The position numbers and the translations under genes are program-made. Positions 24,943 to 37,116 of a stretch of 64,000 nt of DNA are shown one piece after another. Position 1 is the first letter of the stretch, and every line of letters starts with the position of its first letter. This DNA is from Asterias amurensis (taxonomy: Eukaryota; Echinodermata; Asteroidea; Forcipulatida; Asteriidae). The notes under the pieces are model-generated. The model saw only the letters and a list, made by a program, of their open reading frames with translations, did no database searches and was not told where the DNA came from. The stretch is taken from contig NC_092663.1 in assembly GCF_032118995.1 (NCBI RefSeq), positions 2,728,001 to 2,792,000 on the forward strand. Direction: 5' to 3'.

Positions 24943-27900
24943 ATGACCGGACGAGATTACAAAGCTTTCCTAACGCATCACAGGACTGGACCAAAAGAAA
25001 TTGGTAGAGCTTATGAATCAGGTAACTTAAGACTCTGTGTAATTTAAAGAATTGAATGGTGGAAGTGTCGTAGCCGAGCGGTTAAGAGCACTGAATTCAA
25101 ACTCTGGTGTTTCTGATCAGCAGAGTGTGGGTTCCAATCCCCAGCCGTGACACTTGTGTCCTTAAGCAAGACACTTAACCATTGCTTCGTCCTTCTGATG
25201 GAACGTAAAGCTGTTGTTTAAAAATTGTTGAGTAAACGCGTGTAAAAGAACCCAGTGCACTTATCGAAAAGAGAAGGGGGTTCGCCCGGTGTTCCTGGCT
25301 GGATTTGCTGTAATAATACCTGGTGTTGTGTACCCTTTGGCAAAAGGCGCATTAATACAGTTATTATTATTAAAGATGTTTTAAAAGTAGAATACAATGA
25401 TCCACACAAATTTGCCTCGAAATTGCGTGGTTTTCTTTTTACTGTGCAAACTAACACGGTCGGCCATTTATGGGAGCCGACGGTGTTAGTCGACCGAGGT
25501 AAAAGGAAAATCAGGCAATGTTAAGGCATGTTTGTGTGGATCATTATATATTCTACTTTGACAACATCTTTCTTCCCGCCCGCATTTTATAACAAACAGG
25601 GACAAATGCTTTTCAAAGACCAACTCGACCGATCCAAGGCAACGGGTGTCCTTTAACATCGACAGAGCACCACAAGACACAGACTTGTGCAGAGACGTCA
25701 TGGCCTCTGTAGCCCAAACTCACAGAGTACTCAACTTTTCACAATAAAACATGGTTGAACTAAAAACTACATCTTTTAATATACGATTTCTTGTTCTTCT
25801 TTGTTCTAACCGTAGCCATTTGATCTTTTCCCACTCCCCACGTGTTCTTTTTCAGAACATTTTCCAACTTGGATTGGATTGGGTTTTTTGTACTTGTTTA
25901 ATGCATCTGAAGAAGGACCTGTTTGGATCGACAGCTGTAAGGCCATCTACCCTGCTCATTAAACACAATTTTTTTTATAAATCCGTTTTCAGATAAACTG
26001 CTCATTCGTATGACACAAGGCCTCGGAAGCAGCCGGTATGTCACCCCAGACTACGAGAAGCTCAAAGCTCTCACGCTGGAAAAGAAAATCACCGGCAACA
26101 GATCCTTGATAAAGGTTAACCGCCTGGCAGCCATCTCCAAAGCTAGCCAAGAGAGCAGCCTCCTGAAACAGCATCGGATGGTCTGGCAGAAAGAAGTCCT
26201 ACGCCTCGACGCCGTTCGCAAACGAGCCGAAGCAGAGCAGGCTTTGGTTTTCCAGAGCGGCATGTCCGAGAAATCGTCCATTTCGATGTTCATGCTGGAC
26301 GTAGAAGATCAAGAGCTCGAAGCCAAAGCTCAGTTGAAAGATTTTAAGGCTTCAACCGTGGACCCTATCTGGACTCTCCGAGAAGACCTCCAAGCCTGGT
26401 TGTCCGAACATTCGATCCGGCTTCGTGGTCGCTCACCCCCGACTGAAAATCTCACGGAGCAACACGCCAAAATCTCTGAAACCGTAGAGTCTGTTTACGA
26501 ACAACAGCAGGCTATACTGGACCGACTTGGACACGAACAGCTCAGCTTAGAGCAGGATCTGAACTCAAACTACTTGAGAAGTCTCTTCGCCGGTGCTGAA
26601 AAGTGGGTGGTGGAAGGGGTTCCGGTTGAAGCTCAGGTCTTAGTTTGTCCCGATATGGAACTGAGAGATTCGGTATTGTCCGAGTTTGTAGTGTTGGACC
26701 AGAAGTATCTGCGGAGACTCAGAGAGCTGGATAAATTGCATCCAGATGTTTTGAGGTAACCACTTTTTGCAAAAGATCATTTAAGTTAAAATCTAATATC
26801 AGTGTTTAAAGGCAGTTGACACTATTGGTAATTACTCAAAATAATTATATTAGCATAAAACCTTACTTGGTAACGAGTAATGGGGAGAGGTTGGTAGTAT
26901 AAGACATTACGATGGGATGTTTATAAACGGTTGATAATGACCAGCTGGAGCTGTTTATAACCGGTTTTTTTTCAGATGGTATTTGTGCGAGTTTAACCCA
27001 CAACCTCTTTCAATCGATCTCGCTGCGCCATTCGGCCCATGGATACGAGGTCAGGATGCACTACGTGAACAAATTCATTTCCTAGACTCTCTCATAAAAA
27101 TGCACCACATGTTCAGAGCTCGACTTCGGACAACGGATATGATTTTGTACAGAGTTTCCTACTTTATTATACCTTTTAACCAAAATGGCAAGTATGAATG
27201 GGAATAAAAGAGTAGTGGCTCATTTTTAAACGGCCAATTAAAGCCTTGCATGGTCACCTTCAGCTCGGGCCTTTATCGCATGGCCCATGACCTTGCCAGG
27301 TTTTAAACGGCCGTTTAAAGCCATTGTACACTTTCGGCACAGAAAACAAACAAAAAGTTCACAGATTTACAAATAACTTACAGGGTTTACAGAAGGTAAT
27401 GGTGAAAGACTTCTCTGGAAATATTATTCCATGAAATGCTTTACTGTTCGAGAAAACATTAAAACGATTATCAATTCTTGTTGTCGAGAATTACAGATTT
27501 ATTTTGAACACATGTCATGACACGGCGAAACGTGCGGAAACAAGTGTGGGTTTACCCTGTTATTTTCTCCTGACTCCAATGACCGATTGAGCCTAAATTT
27601 TCACAGGTTTGTTATTTTTTTTTATCAGTTGTGATACACGAACTGTGGGCCGCTGGACAATACTGTTTCCCGAAAGTGTCCAATGGCTTTAAAAACTTAA
27701 CACTACCATTTTATTCCCTTATTATAAATGTAGACTAAAATGTGGACACAGCCTGTGAGTCGCGTTTCAATAACAATAACCCCTAAAAGGTTTAATTTTT
27801 CTTTTGATTTTATTTAATTATACTTTTTTATTATTTTTTATTTAAATTAAATGCTCCTTTACAACAGTGATCTTTTGTTTTTTACAGGTCGGACACCGGT

Positions 27901-30900
27901 GGTTGGAGCGACCAGGATCATTTTGCCTTCCAAGCTATCGTAGACCAGTACCCACATGACCTGTCCAATAGGAGATCTCTCTATATCAACAGGTTACGCC
28001 GTCAGCTTCCACACAAAACACGAGCAGATGTGGTAAGAGTTATCATAAATTAAATGTAAATCAGTGAAAGTGTTGTTAGTTAAGGTTTGCTGTAACACCA
28101 TAAATATCGCAAATACTCGATACGCATTCGTTAGGTGTGGAATGAGGTGTATGCTGGTTTGATCGCTAGATAGACCAGCATGCACCTCATTCAACGATTA
28201 GCGTTTGCACAATGGGTATTTACGAAAAGGGTCTACATGTATGTGTAAATAATAATAATAATAATAATAACAAACTCTTATATAGCACATTTGACAATAA
28301 CCGTATCAATGCTCTTTACATAAGTGCCCAGCCGTCGATTGCACAAAACTCTTCCTAGTTTAAGAATAATCTTGGGACTTAGGACGAGTCCCAACCCTGC
28401 ACTGTAGCATGCAGACCTTAAGATTAATCCTAAGTTAGGAAGAGTTACTCGTCCTAACTCGAGATGAGACGAGTCCTAACTCTTTGTGAAATCGACGGCA
28501 GGTCATAGGGCCAATAACATCCCTGTAATGTTTCTCAGCTCCCTAGGGAGTACACAGCCCTGAGCTGCCTGTAAGGCGCTTCTGGCTTTTTCATACACAA
28601 TAACAACCTCTACCATCGCAGGTACCCATTTATACCCCTGGGTGAAGAGAAGCAATTATAGTAAAGTATCTGGCTCAAGGACACAGGTGTCACGACCGGG
28701 ATTCGAACCCACACTCCGGTGAATCAGCACCAGAACTTGAATTCGATGCTCTTAACCACTCGGCCATGACACTCTATAAATCCCTTTTGAGTAGTGTTGG
28801 TTCTGAGAAGAAGCGGTGGTCGACAACTCAACGTTTTGATCAGTATGCTCCGATTGTCTTCAGGAGGACGCTGCACTCTGTTGCTGCCCACTGCGTACAC
28901 ACTGTTGGTAATAAGTGGTTGCTCATTGAACTGACTCACAAATGACTTGGAATTGGCAATTTATTTGTTTGCATAGTGTTTGCATAGTGTTCATTAAGCC
29001 CATAGATGAGTATTTAAAATGAATTCCAGCTGCATCTGAGAGGTGACCCGTACCCCCACTAGTTGATTAAACATGGAATGACCCCTGTACTTCTTACATC
29101 ATGCAAAGCTTAAATTCTAACTTAAAGGAACACGTTTCCTTGGATCGGCCGAGTTGGTCTTTGAAAAGCCTTTGTAAACATTTGTTATAAAAAGCATGAT
29201 TAGAAAGATATTTTAAAAGTAGAATATAATGATCCACATGATTTTGCCTCGAAATTGAGTGGTTTTCCTTAATCTTTGCGAACCTACATGGTCGGGCGTG
29301 TTAGTCGACGAGGTAAAAGGAAAACCACACAATTTCGAGGCATACTTGTGTGGATCATTTCATTCTACACTTAAAATATATTTCTAATCAATCATTTTAT
29401 AACAAACGGTTACAAACACTTTTCAAAGACCAACTCGACCGATCCAAGGCAACGTGTTCCTTTAACGTGAACTATATGTTTGGCAGGTGGCCCATGAAGA
29501 CTGGACTTTGAGCAACAGGTTCTACACAGAGCATCGTCGGACCCTGATTAACTGTTGGGCCAGAGACAAACAGGAGCTGTATGACAAAGCAGTAGCTGTG
29601 TTTGCTGATGCCTGCCTCGCTCAGGAACTGCAACAAGCTACGGCCATCAACATTCAGCGGCAAGATGAGATATGCAGGGAACTTGCCCAGAAAGTAAGAT
29701 ATGAAAACTCATAAGGGTTACAAGGTTACTAAGGGAGGAATGCTACGCGTTTTCTTCAGTATGTTTTTGCGTTCAAAGCCTGAAAGTGCATGTTGGCTAC
29801 ACCTGTATTCCTCTAGCTATAATATTCACAAAGTAAATGAGCTGTCTACAGTTGTTTTCTCAAAAGGTTAAGAAAACGATGTAATACACACATCGATGTA
29901 TATGGGTAGACACTGTGCTAAAACAATATGTGCTTAAACATAGGATTCGAACTGCCTCTAGTTCCTAGAATTCTTAAGGTCATGGGTTCAAATCCCACCC
30001 GAGTTATATGCCTGTGATTTTTTTTACAGAACTCGGGGAAGGTACTGAGTATACAGTTCTTAGTATGGATAAAACCAAAATTAATGTTCTTTATCCCGAT
30101 GTAATTTTCCATCTGTTTTATCACTGTTCTTACACCCCCTCAAACAAAAACCAATAGGTACAGCGATGGCGAGAGCAGAAGCTTGAAGCCATGAGGTTGG
30201 AGGACGAAATGGCGTCTCAACGACGACAGGTTTTTGAGCAGCAGAGGATCAAGGAGCAAGAGGCTGAGAAGAAGAAAAGAGCACTTAACAAACAGAAGGT
30301 AACCAGGCCTTGCTCTTAAAGACACTGGACACTATTGGTAATTGTCAAAGACCAGTCTTCTCAACATGTGCATCAAATAACAAACCTTGAGCTCATTTGG
30401 TCGTTGAAGTTTCAAGATAATAATGAAAGGAAAAAAACCCTTGTCACACGAAGTTGTGTTCTTTCAGATGTTTGATATGGGGACCTCAAATTCTAATTCT
30501 GAGGTCTTGAAATCAAGTTCGTGGAAATTTACTTCTTTCTCGAAAACTACATCACTTCATTTGTACTATGAACAACTCTCCATTACTCGTTAACAAGTAA
30601 GGTGTTATGCTAATAATTGTTTTGAGTAATTACCAATAGTGTCAACTGCCTTCAAAACAAGTCCACTTGAATATAAAACTTTAAATGAATTATAAAGTGA
30701 AAGTTTTGTATGTTGTGGTGAAAGTGCCCCTCAGTTTGTTAAATCTTTTGCAGCTGAATAACCCTTAATGTATTTCATGTGCAAACAGTTGGACGTCTAC
30801 CACACTAAGCAGTTAAAAGAGCAGGAGGCTAGGGAGCGTGAAGGCAAACAACGTCTGCTTGAGCTGCAAGAAGCCATGGCCCAACAAGCCCAACAGGATA

Positions 30901-33900
30901 AAGAAAGGTATGCTCGTCGTTGGTGTCTCTGCCGTCGATTTCACCAAATTCTGTCTACTAAAGGCCGAGTCACACTGCAACGATAACGAAAACGATAACA
31001 ATCCCGATGCAAAGAGAACGCATTCTTTAACGTTGCTGTAATGTGCATCATTGTTGTTGATAACATGTAAAGTAAACCCATCAAGCAGCGTGTCTCCAAT
31101 CAGTTGTTTCATCAATCTAAAACCGTCACAATGTTACAGTGCTCGAATCCACTCGGCCACTACACGCCATGAACCAGGTTTTTATGCAGAGATTTGTTTT
31201 TGGTTTGACAGAGTCGCTTATCGAGAAACATTGATTGAGGAGCGCTTGCAGAAACAGCAGGAGGAGAGAAGAAGGGAAGCTGAGGAAGAAATAGAAAGAG
31301 AACGACGACTAGATGCAATAAGACAAATGGTAAGACATTTATATCCCAGGGCCTAATTGCATTGAGCTGCTTGAAGCCACTGAACACTTTCGGTAAACAG
31401 TATTGTCCAAGGCCGACACTTTGTGTACCACAACTTATATATAAAATAACAAACCTGTGAAATTTAGGCTCAATCGGTCATCGGAGTCGGGAGAAAACAA
31501 CGGGAAAACCCACCCTCGTGACATGTGTTTAAAATAAATCCAATAGTGTCCACTGTCTTTAAAAGCACTTTATACTATTATTATTGTTAATGTTATTATT
31601 CTTTTGACTTTACAGGTTGAAGTACATGTTGAACATGACCCCCAGAGAGTCTTCCAAGCCACCAAGGTATTGTGATGTTTGAAACTTTCAAGTTTGATTT
31701 TCAATTTTAGATCATAAGAGAAACTATAGTACCAAAAACCCCAAAAGGGAGAAGACAAGGAATGAAGTTTCAGTTTTTTAAGTGGCAGAAAAACCCCAGA
31801 GAAATATTCTGGGGAAAAAAACCCTGACAAAATCAGGTAGGGACTGAAAGCCCAATCCACATTGTGCCCCGATGAGATTTGTACCAGGGTCGAAGAGGTC
31901 GACCTGACAACGCGTAAAACTCGTGACGAGTTTCAGTTCTGATAGTGGGTGCGTTTGTTTAGCTTCACTGGGTCGACCCCGCAGTGCTCACTCGAGTGAG
32001 CCCCTGACAAGAGCTTAACGGACGATCACACTGGCCCTCTCATGGTGACGGCATGCACCTCAGATCACCCCCAAGTGACCCACTCCACAAGCAGGGCACT
32101 AGGGGCTGACCCTGGTGAGCCCGTCAAATCTATTCAAACGTACCGGGGATAGACCGGGGTTGACCCAGGGAAGCTAAACGAACGCATCCAGTGTTGGTTC
32201 TGAACAGTATTGGTTCTGAGAAACACGCCGGTTCTTCTCGGAACCAACGTTTCTCCCCCCAAAAGTTGTATGTATAGTCAGGTTGGCTTAGTGTTATCTT
32301 CCCGCGCCTTCCATCTCTGAGACCTCGGTTCGAATCCTATCGGGGCACAATGTGGTTGGGTTTTCTGTCTTTGCCTGGGCCTAATTTCAAGGCTCTGCTT
32401 ACCGCCGAATTCTGCGCTTTGGCGCTATGATTCCCACGCTTCTGATTCCCCGCAAATTTCTGGGCTAGCCTTGTATGCCTAGAATGCCTAGTAATGTGAA
32501 ATACGCTTGCCGTAAGCACAGAATTCCCTGCTTCCGTAAGCACCGATTCTGTGCCTACGGTAAGCAGAGCCATGAAATTGGGCCCTGGTGTGATCGTGTT
32601 GGTTTTTGCCCTGGAATAATTCTCTGGGGTTTTCCTCCTTCATTTAAAACTGAAACTCTTTTTTTGTCTTCTCTCCGTTGGGTTCTTGGATAGTACAGTG
32701 ATTAAGTTCACTTCTCTGAGAGTCCTTGGCTTTACAACCAGAATAAATGAAATGTAATGGTTATACTCGCAATTGTATTCCTTTAGTTTCCTCACAAATT
32801 GTTTTTGCTATTGTCTTCCATTTTTATATGACCTCCTCTTTTTCCCTTTGTGTTCTTCATAACAAATATTGTGTTTTTTCAAACGGTTGATTTGCATATT
32901 GTTGTGTTATTTGCATAATTCTATTGTCTTCTTTTTAAATATTATCTTCTTTCCTTTGTCTTCTTCAAAACAAGGTTGGTTTGAATGGTTGATTTGCATA
33001 ATATTGATGCATTTTTTTTACATAATTCTATTGTCTTCTAATTATATGTCCTTGGCTAAAACAATTCCTGGTTTTTCCAGGATACCTACCCTTAATCCTT
33101 TGCTCCTCTTTTTGCTATAAATGGATTTGTTTTCATTTGTACTCTAGTTCGTGCCTCTGGTTAAAATTTTGTTTCGGTTGAAAGCTAAGGCCATCTACCC
33201 TGCTAGTTTTTAGTATTGTGTGAATATTTTTTACGAGCTATGGTTTTCTTAAAACATTTATATGGGTATGATATTGATTTTTGTTCTCTGGTTCCTTACT
33301 TTTCATTGGATCTTGCCTTTCTTTTATATAAATTTTCTGTAGTTAAATTAAGCTGATTGTCTCTTGGCTGATTTTTTAAAACCTTAGTTCAAGTACTTGT
33401 AATTTTAGGCTTAGTGTGACTTGTACTTAGGCTTACCTTTAGCTGTTTACCATGTTTACTTAAGTTTTTGCTGTCAATGTTTTTATCTATGAGTTGCCTT
33501 GAGGCCCTCTTATAACTTTTTTTAATTATTATCATGGACAATATATAATTTGTTGCTGATTTGGCATTTGCTGAATTTAGAAATATTTATGTTGCTGAAT
33601 TTGGGAATATAAAGTTGCTGAATTGATGACATTTGTTACATTTGATCCCATTTAGGCATTTAATGCACATCTTGGCATTGGAGTTGATGAGGATATCAAC
33701 ATACAGAAGCCACTGTTCGATGCCAGAGGGTTTACTTCAGAACAGGTAATGATCGTTTATTTACCTTATTTTGTAGCACATGAGGGCGCAATAACGGGAA
33801 AGCTCTAAAGAATTTCAAAGTTTTTGAGGCCTCACTAGTAAAATCTTGAACAGAGATTTTTTGCAATGAGGTTTTTTTTTCAAGAACTTGCTTGCCGGCC

Positions 33901-34650
33901 ACCATCTCGGTGTTAAGGGAAAGTACATGTGAAAGAAAGAGGCCAGATTAACACATCCTTTTTGTCTTTGCCAACTCACACCTGTGGACTTGAACACACT
34001 GGACACTATTGGGAATTGTCAAAGACCAGTCTTCTCACCTGGTGTATATCAACATATGCATAAAATAACAAACCTGTGAAAATTTGAACTCAATTGATAA
34101 TAATGGACAAAAAAACCTTGTCACACGAAGTTGTGTGCTTTCAGATGCTTGATTTCGAGACCTCAAATTTCAATTCTGAGGTCTCAAAATCAAATTCAAA
34201 TATTTGAGTGGAAAATTACTTCTTTCTCGAAAACTACGTTTTTTCAGAGGGAGCCGTTTTATACTACCGACCTCTCCCCATTACTTGTTACCAAGAATGG
34301 TTTCATGCTTATAAATATTTTGAGTAATATGACCAATAGTGTCCACTGCCTTTAAGTTCAATGAGCCAAGTAATGAATTGTAAACACACCCACTCAGTGA
34401 AAATAGTGTATATTTTCTGAGTCTTGTGGCCAAAATGATTCATAGGGCTCACTTTCGAGTAATGTGAATGATATTTTGACGATCTTGATTTTAGGTAATG
34501 GCCGACCCGCGTGTAAAGCTTGAGGAAGCACTGCGTAGAGCTGGTTTACACCAGAATCCCTACGCTAGAGTGATGTTAAAGGACGTTAAGCCACTGAGGC
34601 CTCCAAGGAAGGACCAAGAATCCACCGTCTTCAAAGACGTTGACAAGTGA
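24943..34650 (+). CDS. CCDC148: Coiled-coil domain-containing protein 148, complete
   Basis: Coding exons are 24943-25021, 25993-26755, 27888-28032, 29487-29693, 30158-30298, 30789-30907, 31212-31329, 31616-31666, 33656-33745 and 34495-34650. All have AG/GT borders and matching phases, giving 1,869 nt and 622 aa; human CCDC148 is about 590. Family-specific stretches include VDQYPHDL in exon 3, KPLFDARGFTSEQ in exon 9, and MADPRVKLEEALRRAGLH and PPRKDQESTVFK in exon 10. Residues about 399-524 are rich in E, K, R and Q, as expected for a coiled coil. The ATG sits in a CCACCATGA context, and an acceptor at about 24856 suggests an upstream non-coding exon. The molecular function is poorly known; I do not assign one. 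The introns hold several TTAA palindromes. Confidence 0.93.
25060..25370 (+). mobile_element. tRNA-derived SINE
   Basis: The head has tRNA-like boxes (TAGCCGAGCGGTTAAGAG and GTGGGTTCCAATCCC), then a body with CCTTAAGCAAGACACTTAAC and CCCAGTGCACTTATCGAAAAG and an ATT-rich tail. It lies in CCDC148 intron 1. Confidence 0.8.
25375..25656. repeat. Family C palindromic element, left end truncated
   Basis: It has both the CCTCGAAATTGCGTGG arm and the GACCAACTCGACCGATCC arm around a GGCCATTTATGGGAG centre. It follows directly on the SINE tail in CCDC148 intron 1. Confidence 0.8.
26806..26915 (+). repeat. Family A element, left-end fragment
   Basis: TTAA and AAGGCAGTTGACACTATTGG open the block, which stops soon after GGGGAGAGGTTGG. 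It lies in CCDC148 intron 2. Confidence 0.75.
27315..27692. repeat. Family B palindromic element, complete, TTAA-flanked
   Basis: TTAA borders both ends, with AAGCCATTGTACACTTTCGG on the left and GAAAGTGTCCAATGGC on the right. It is about 378 bp, in CCDC148 intron 2. Confidence 0.85.
28100..28237. repeat. Family K palindromic repeat, second copy
   Basis: ATCGCAAATACTCG on the left and GTATTTACGAAAAGGGTCTA on the right mirror each other around a GACCAGCATGCACCTCATTC core shared with 20706-20912. It lies in CCDC148 intron 3. Confidence 0.55.
28242..28779 (-). mobile_element. tRNA-derived SINE, reverse, with a MITE inside
   Basis: Read on the minus strand, the tRNA-like head (CATGGCCGAGTGGTTAAGAG, GTGGGTTCGAATCCCGG) is followed by a body with CTATAATTGCTTCTCTTCACC and ends in a TTATT repeat. 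A 169-bp family G MITE (28331-28499) interrupts the body, so the SINE is the older insertion. It lies in CCDC148 intron 3. Confidence 0.85.
28331..28499. repeat. Family G palindromic MITE, complete, 169 bp
   Basis: The ends GCCGTCGATTGCACAAA and TTTGTGAAATCGACGGC are near-perfect complements. The interior has the paired ACGAGTCC/GGACGAGT type blocks. It has the same length as the copy at 39249. Confidence 0.85.
29122..29465. repeat. Family C palindromic element, complete, TTAA-flanked
   Basis: AAGGAACACGTTTCCTTGGA and its complement AAGGCAACGTGTTCCTTTAA mark the ends beside TTAA. The centre contains GGTCGGGCGTGTTAGTCG. It is about 344 bp and lies 20 bases before the exon 4 acceptor of CCDC148. 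Confidence 0.85.
29940..30100. repeat. Dispersed tRNA-like SINE (family P), fragment
   Basis: GGTCATGGGTTCAAATCCCACC resembles a tRNA B-box region and is followed by ACAGAACTCGGGGAAGGTACTGAGTATACAG. Related blocks are at 49950-50068, 50770-51000 (reverse) and 35865-35940, so this is a SINE-like family. Confidence 0.5.
30316..30655 (-). repeat. Family A palindromic element, reverse, complete
   Basis: It opens with TTAA and AGACACTGGACACTATTGG, continues with the AGACCAGTCTTCTC arm and ends in CAATAGTGTCAACTGCCTT. It starts 17 bases after the exon 5 donor of CCDC148. Confidence 0.85.
31371..31562. repeat. Short hybrid element: family B left end, family A right end
   Basis: It starts with the B terminus (GAAGCCACTGAACACTTTCGG) and ends in the A terminus (CCAATAGTGTCCACTGTCTTTAA). 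A family J end (CCAGGGCCTAATTGCATTGAG) abuts it on the left. It lies in CCDC148 intron 7. Confidence 0.65.
32374..32588. repeat. Family J palindromic repeat, second copy
   Basis: CCTGGGCCTAATTTCA and the complement TGAAATTGGGCCCTGG mark the ends. The interior has repeated CTTACCG/CGGTAAG blocks. It lies in CCDC148 intron 8. Confidence 0.7.
33992..34355 (-). repeat. Family A palindromic element, reverse
   Basis: ACACTGGACACTATTGGGAA and CCAATAGTGTCCACTGCCTTTAA form the ends. The interior has the palindromic GACCTCAAATT/AATTCTGAGGTC core. It lies in CCDC148 intron 9. Confidence 0.8.
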
Positions 34651-34767
34651 AGTCACCATGGCAGTAAGTCTTCCCAAAACTATATGCCAATAATTTCCTT
34701 CAGAAGCTTTCTGTTATTGCAGACCTTGATATGAAGAAATTGATGGTGTTGAACGGGTTTAAGAAAT

Positions 34768-34922
34768 AATAATAATAAAAAAAATAGAAAAGACTTGTAA
34801 TGCGCATACATCCAACCAGCTGGGTGTTCAAGGCGCAGAATATGCACGCTCGATGTGGGGCTCGAACCCAAGGCCCTAGGATTAAGAGTCCCGTGCTCCA
34901 CCGACTGAGCAAACTCGTCCAC
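34768..34922 (-). mobile_element. tRNA-Lys-derived SINE
   Basis: On the minus strand the head reads like tRNA-Lys: GCTCAGTCGGTGGAGCACG, then GGACTCTTAATCC (anticodon CTT) and TTGGGTTCGAGCCCCACA. After it come GCGCCTTGAACACCCAGC and GCGCATTACAAGTC and an ATT-rich tail. It is too extended and mismatched to be a working tRNA gene. It sits about 120 bp after the CCDC148 stop. Confidence 0.85.
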
Positions 34923-35049
34923 AGATTTACATTAAAATTACACAGTTTAAAGATAATGATGGTAGTAAGCTTCCCTTAAGGTCTTTGAGAAACGACTCAA
35001 ACAATTTCATAAAATTTTTTATTTTTATCTCAGTGAGACGGAAATTGTT
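34919..35049 (+). repeat. Family D fragment
   Basis: ACAGATTTACATTAAAATTAC and the GATAATGATGGTAGTAAGC block match complete family D copies. It abuts the SINE and ends near the CTCAGTGAGACG centre. Confidence 0.7.
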
Positions 35050-36517
35050 GCAATCAACAGATTTACGCGCCTTGCTTGAAAACATTGCTATATGACTCTT
35101 GTTTCCTTAAAAACTTGACTGTTGAAGCTTATGTTAAATTACACAAATCTTCATTCACAGTAATTAGGGATTCATGTCATGGCCAAAAACTTTACTTACA
35201 AAAGGTAGCAAAACAGAGGCGAAAAAGAAGGTCCTGTATCGCACGGCCCCGACCCAGCAATGTTTGAAACAGCCGACTAAGACAGGGTCACTACTGTGTT
35301 ATCCTCAAAGCCAAATAATGATATAAAATCTGTATTTTGCAGGGGGAAATTTCAATTCCTTCTGCGTCCTTTTGCTTCGTTTTGCAAAGGGGCAAAATAT
35401 GCATTGACGCTCAGTGTGAGCATACGCGCATGTGCTATAAGTTAGTGCTGATAGATTGTACATTGAATATTTTGGTAAGTATTCGTTGCCTTCTGCGTAA
35501 ATTAGCGCATGCCTAAGCTTTTTAGTTCCTATAAAAAATGTGTATATTATAAAAGTTTAATTACAAAGTTTGAGTTTGATGGACACATTTGTCTTGTGGC
35601 ACTGTCTCCGATGAAGCCGTCCATTTTATTTTGTTTAATTTTTTAATGAAAATTCATTACAAAATAATTGTATATTTTATAAAATAATAGTTTAATTACA
35701 GAGTATTTAAATATTGAATTGAGAAAAGGTTTGTTAATTAAAAATTTGATTTTACTTTTTTTTATCAAAACCATTTATTTATGGCTCGTCTTCTAGGTTT
35801 TATTCATGCATAAACAAATTTTAATATTATACTTCCTTTAAACAGAGATGATGTGGCATTTCTCTTCACAGAACTCAGGAAAGTACCACGTAAACAATGC
35901 TTACACATATCGGTGTATTAGTGATATTATTTATCCCATGCAAATTTGACATCTATTATGTTTTTATGGTCATTAATTTGTAGAGAAATTGACAAAATGT
36001 ACACTCCATTTTTCATTAAAGGATCAAAGTGGCCCGTCTTGGCTAGTTCAGTGTTGAAAAGCGTCCATTTTTCAGGCATGTGAGACTTCCAGTTGATTTC
36101 CTCTTTAGGGTTTTGATTTTCATATTTCTTTTCTTCACTTTCTGTGTACAAAAGTATAGGAGTACTATCTTTTCCTCTTTTTTTCTTGCCAAGTTTTCTC
36201 TTTTCCTCTTTATTTTTTTCCTGGATAGTACTCACATTCCTGCTATTTAAAATGACTTATGGACAAGTGGAAAAGCTGAACGACGAGTGAAATGACAAGT
36301 TAACTTGTCCTGCTGGCTCGTCTTTAAAAAATAGTTGGGGGCAAACCCTGTCTGGTACCCATTGCATCTATGGTCCACTATGTGGTGATCCTGACCATGT
36401 CTCTTTGGTACCATGCTTGTTGCCATGGTGACCAAGTGTGCTTCATGTAGGCGTGTCATAATTTTCAGGTACAGGACACTTTCCGGGATATCTAAAGGGT
36501 TAAAACAAGTATAAATT

Positions 36518-36775
36518 GTGAGCAGGGGAAATGGCAATGGCATACCAGGGACTCTGTTGCCCTTTGCCTCGGTGCCCCTTCAAAGGTTTCCCACAAACTA
36601 TAAGATTGCCCAGTGCAAGTCGGACCATGGAGGTAGAAATAGCAGACTGAGAGGGGCAATAGAAACATTTCTTACAAAAGGTTTCTTTTCGTGGAACGGT
36701 TTACCTGAGAGATTGTGCATTGAGCCCACCTTGACATCTCTCACTTCTATGTACTGGTGTTTACAGAGTCATTGA
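36518..36775 (+). mobile_element. Possible LINE 3' remnant
   Basis: The reading has LRGAIETFLTKGFFSWNGLP, ending like the C terminus of some LINE reverse transcriptases (aromatic pair, then WN-LP). The resemblance is short and I could not assign a clade. Confidence 0.25.
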
Positions 36776-37116
36776 TTTGTCTTTTATATCTAACTGGCTA
36801 GTGTTTTTTGCTGCACTTTATCTGCTTTTGTTCCTGTTGGTATAGAGTGCTGTTGCTGCTTTTATGTGACTCGTTCTATCATGTTTGTTTCTCCCTTGTT
36901 CTGTGTATGTGTATTGCTTTTTCTACAGGGCCCCCAGTGAGATGAGTGTTTTGACAATGATGTTGCTATAATATCCGTAATAATAATACAAGTGTCTTTT
37001 GCAAAATTAAAATGGTCTTGCCCTCTCAAAAAAAGAATATCCAGGCCTGTAATATTCATGTTAAGATCAGCTGTGGCACTAGACCTTTTGTCTGGGTGTG
37101 TCACAATCTGGGGAAT

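Larger units (their letters stand above)
34651..37116. other. Convergent intergenic region between CCDC148 and the PEP-synthase-like gene
   Basis: It contains a reverse tRNA-Lys SINE, a family D fragment, a family P fragment and a possible LINE remnant near 36518-36775. The rest, for example 35050-35860, is AT-rich and held nothing I recognise. A minus-strand open stretch at 36235-35927 is discussed as a finding. Confidence 0.6.

Noticed and set aside
26983-27207. An open frame after a good acceptor (TTTTTTTTCAG) in CCDC148 intron 2
   Set aside because: Joining exon 2 here breaks the family alignment; exon 2 continues in phase into 27888, as in human CCDC148.
34860-34922. A true tRNA-Lys gene
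   Set aside because: The acceptor stem does not pair and the sequence continues into a SINE body and tail.
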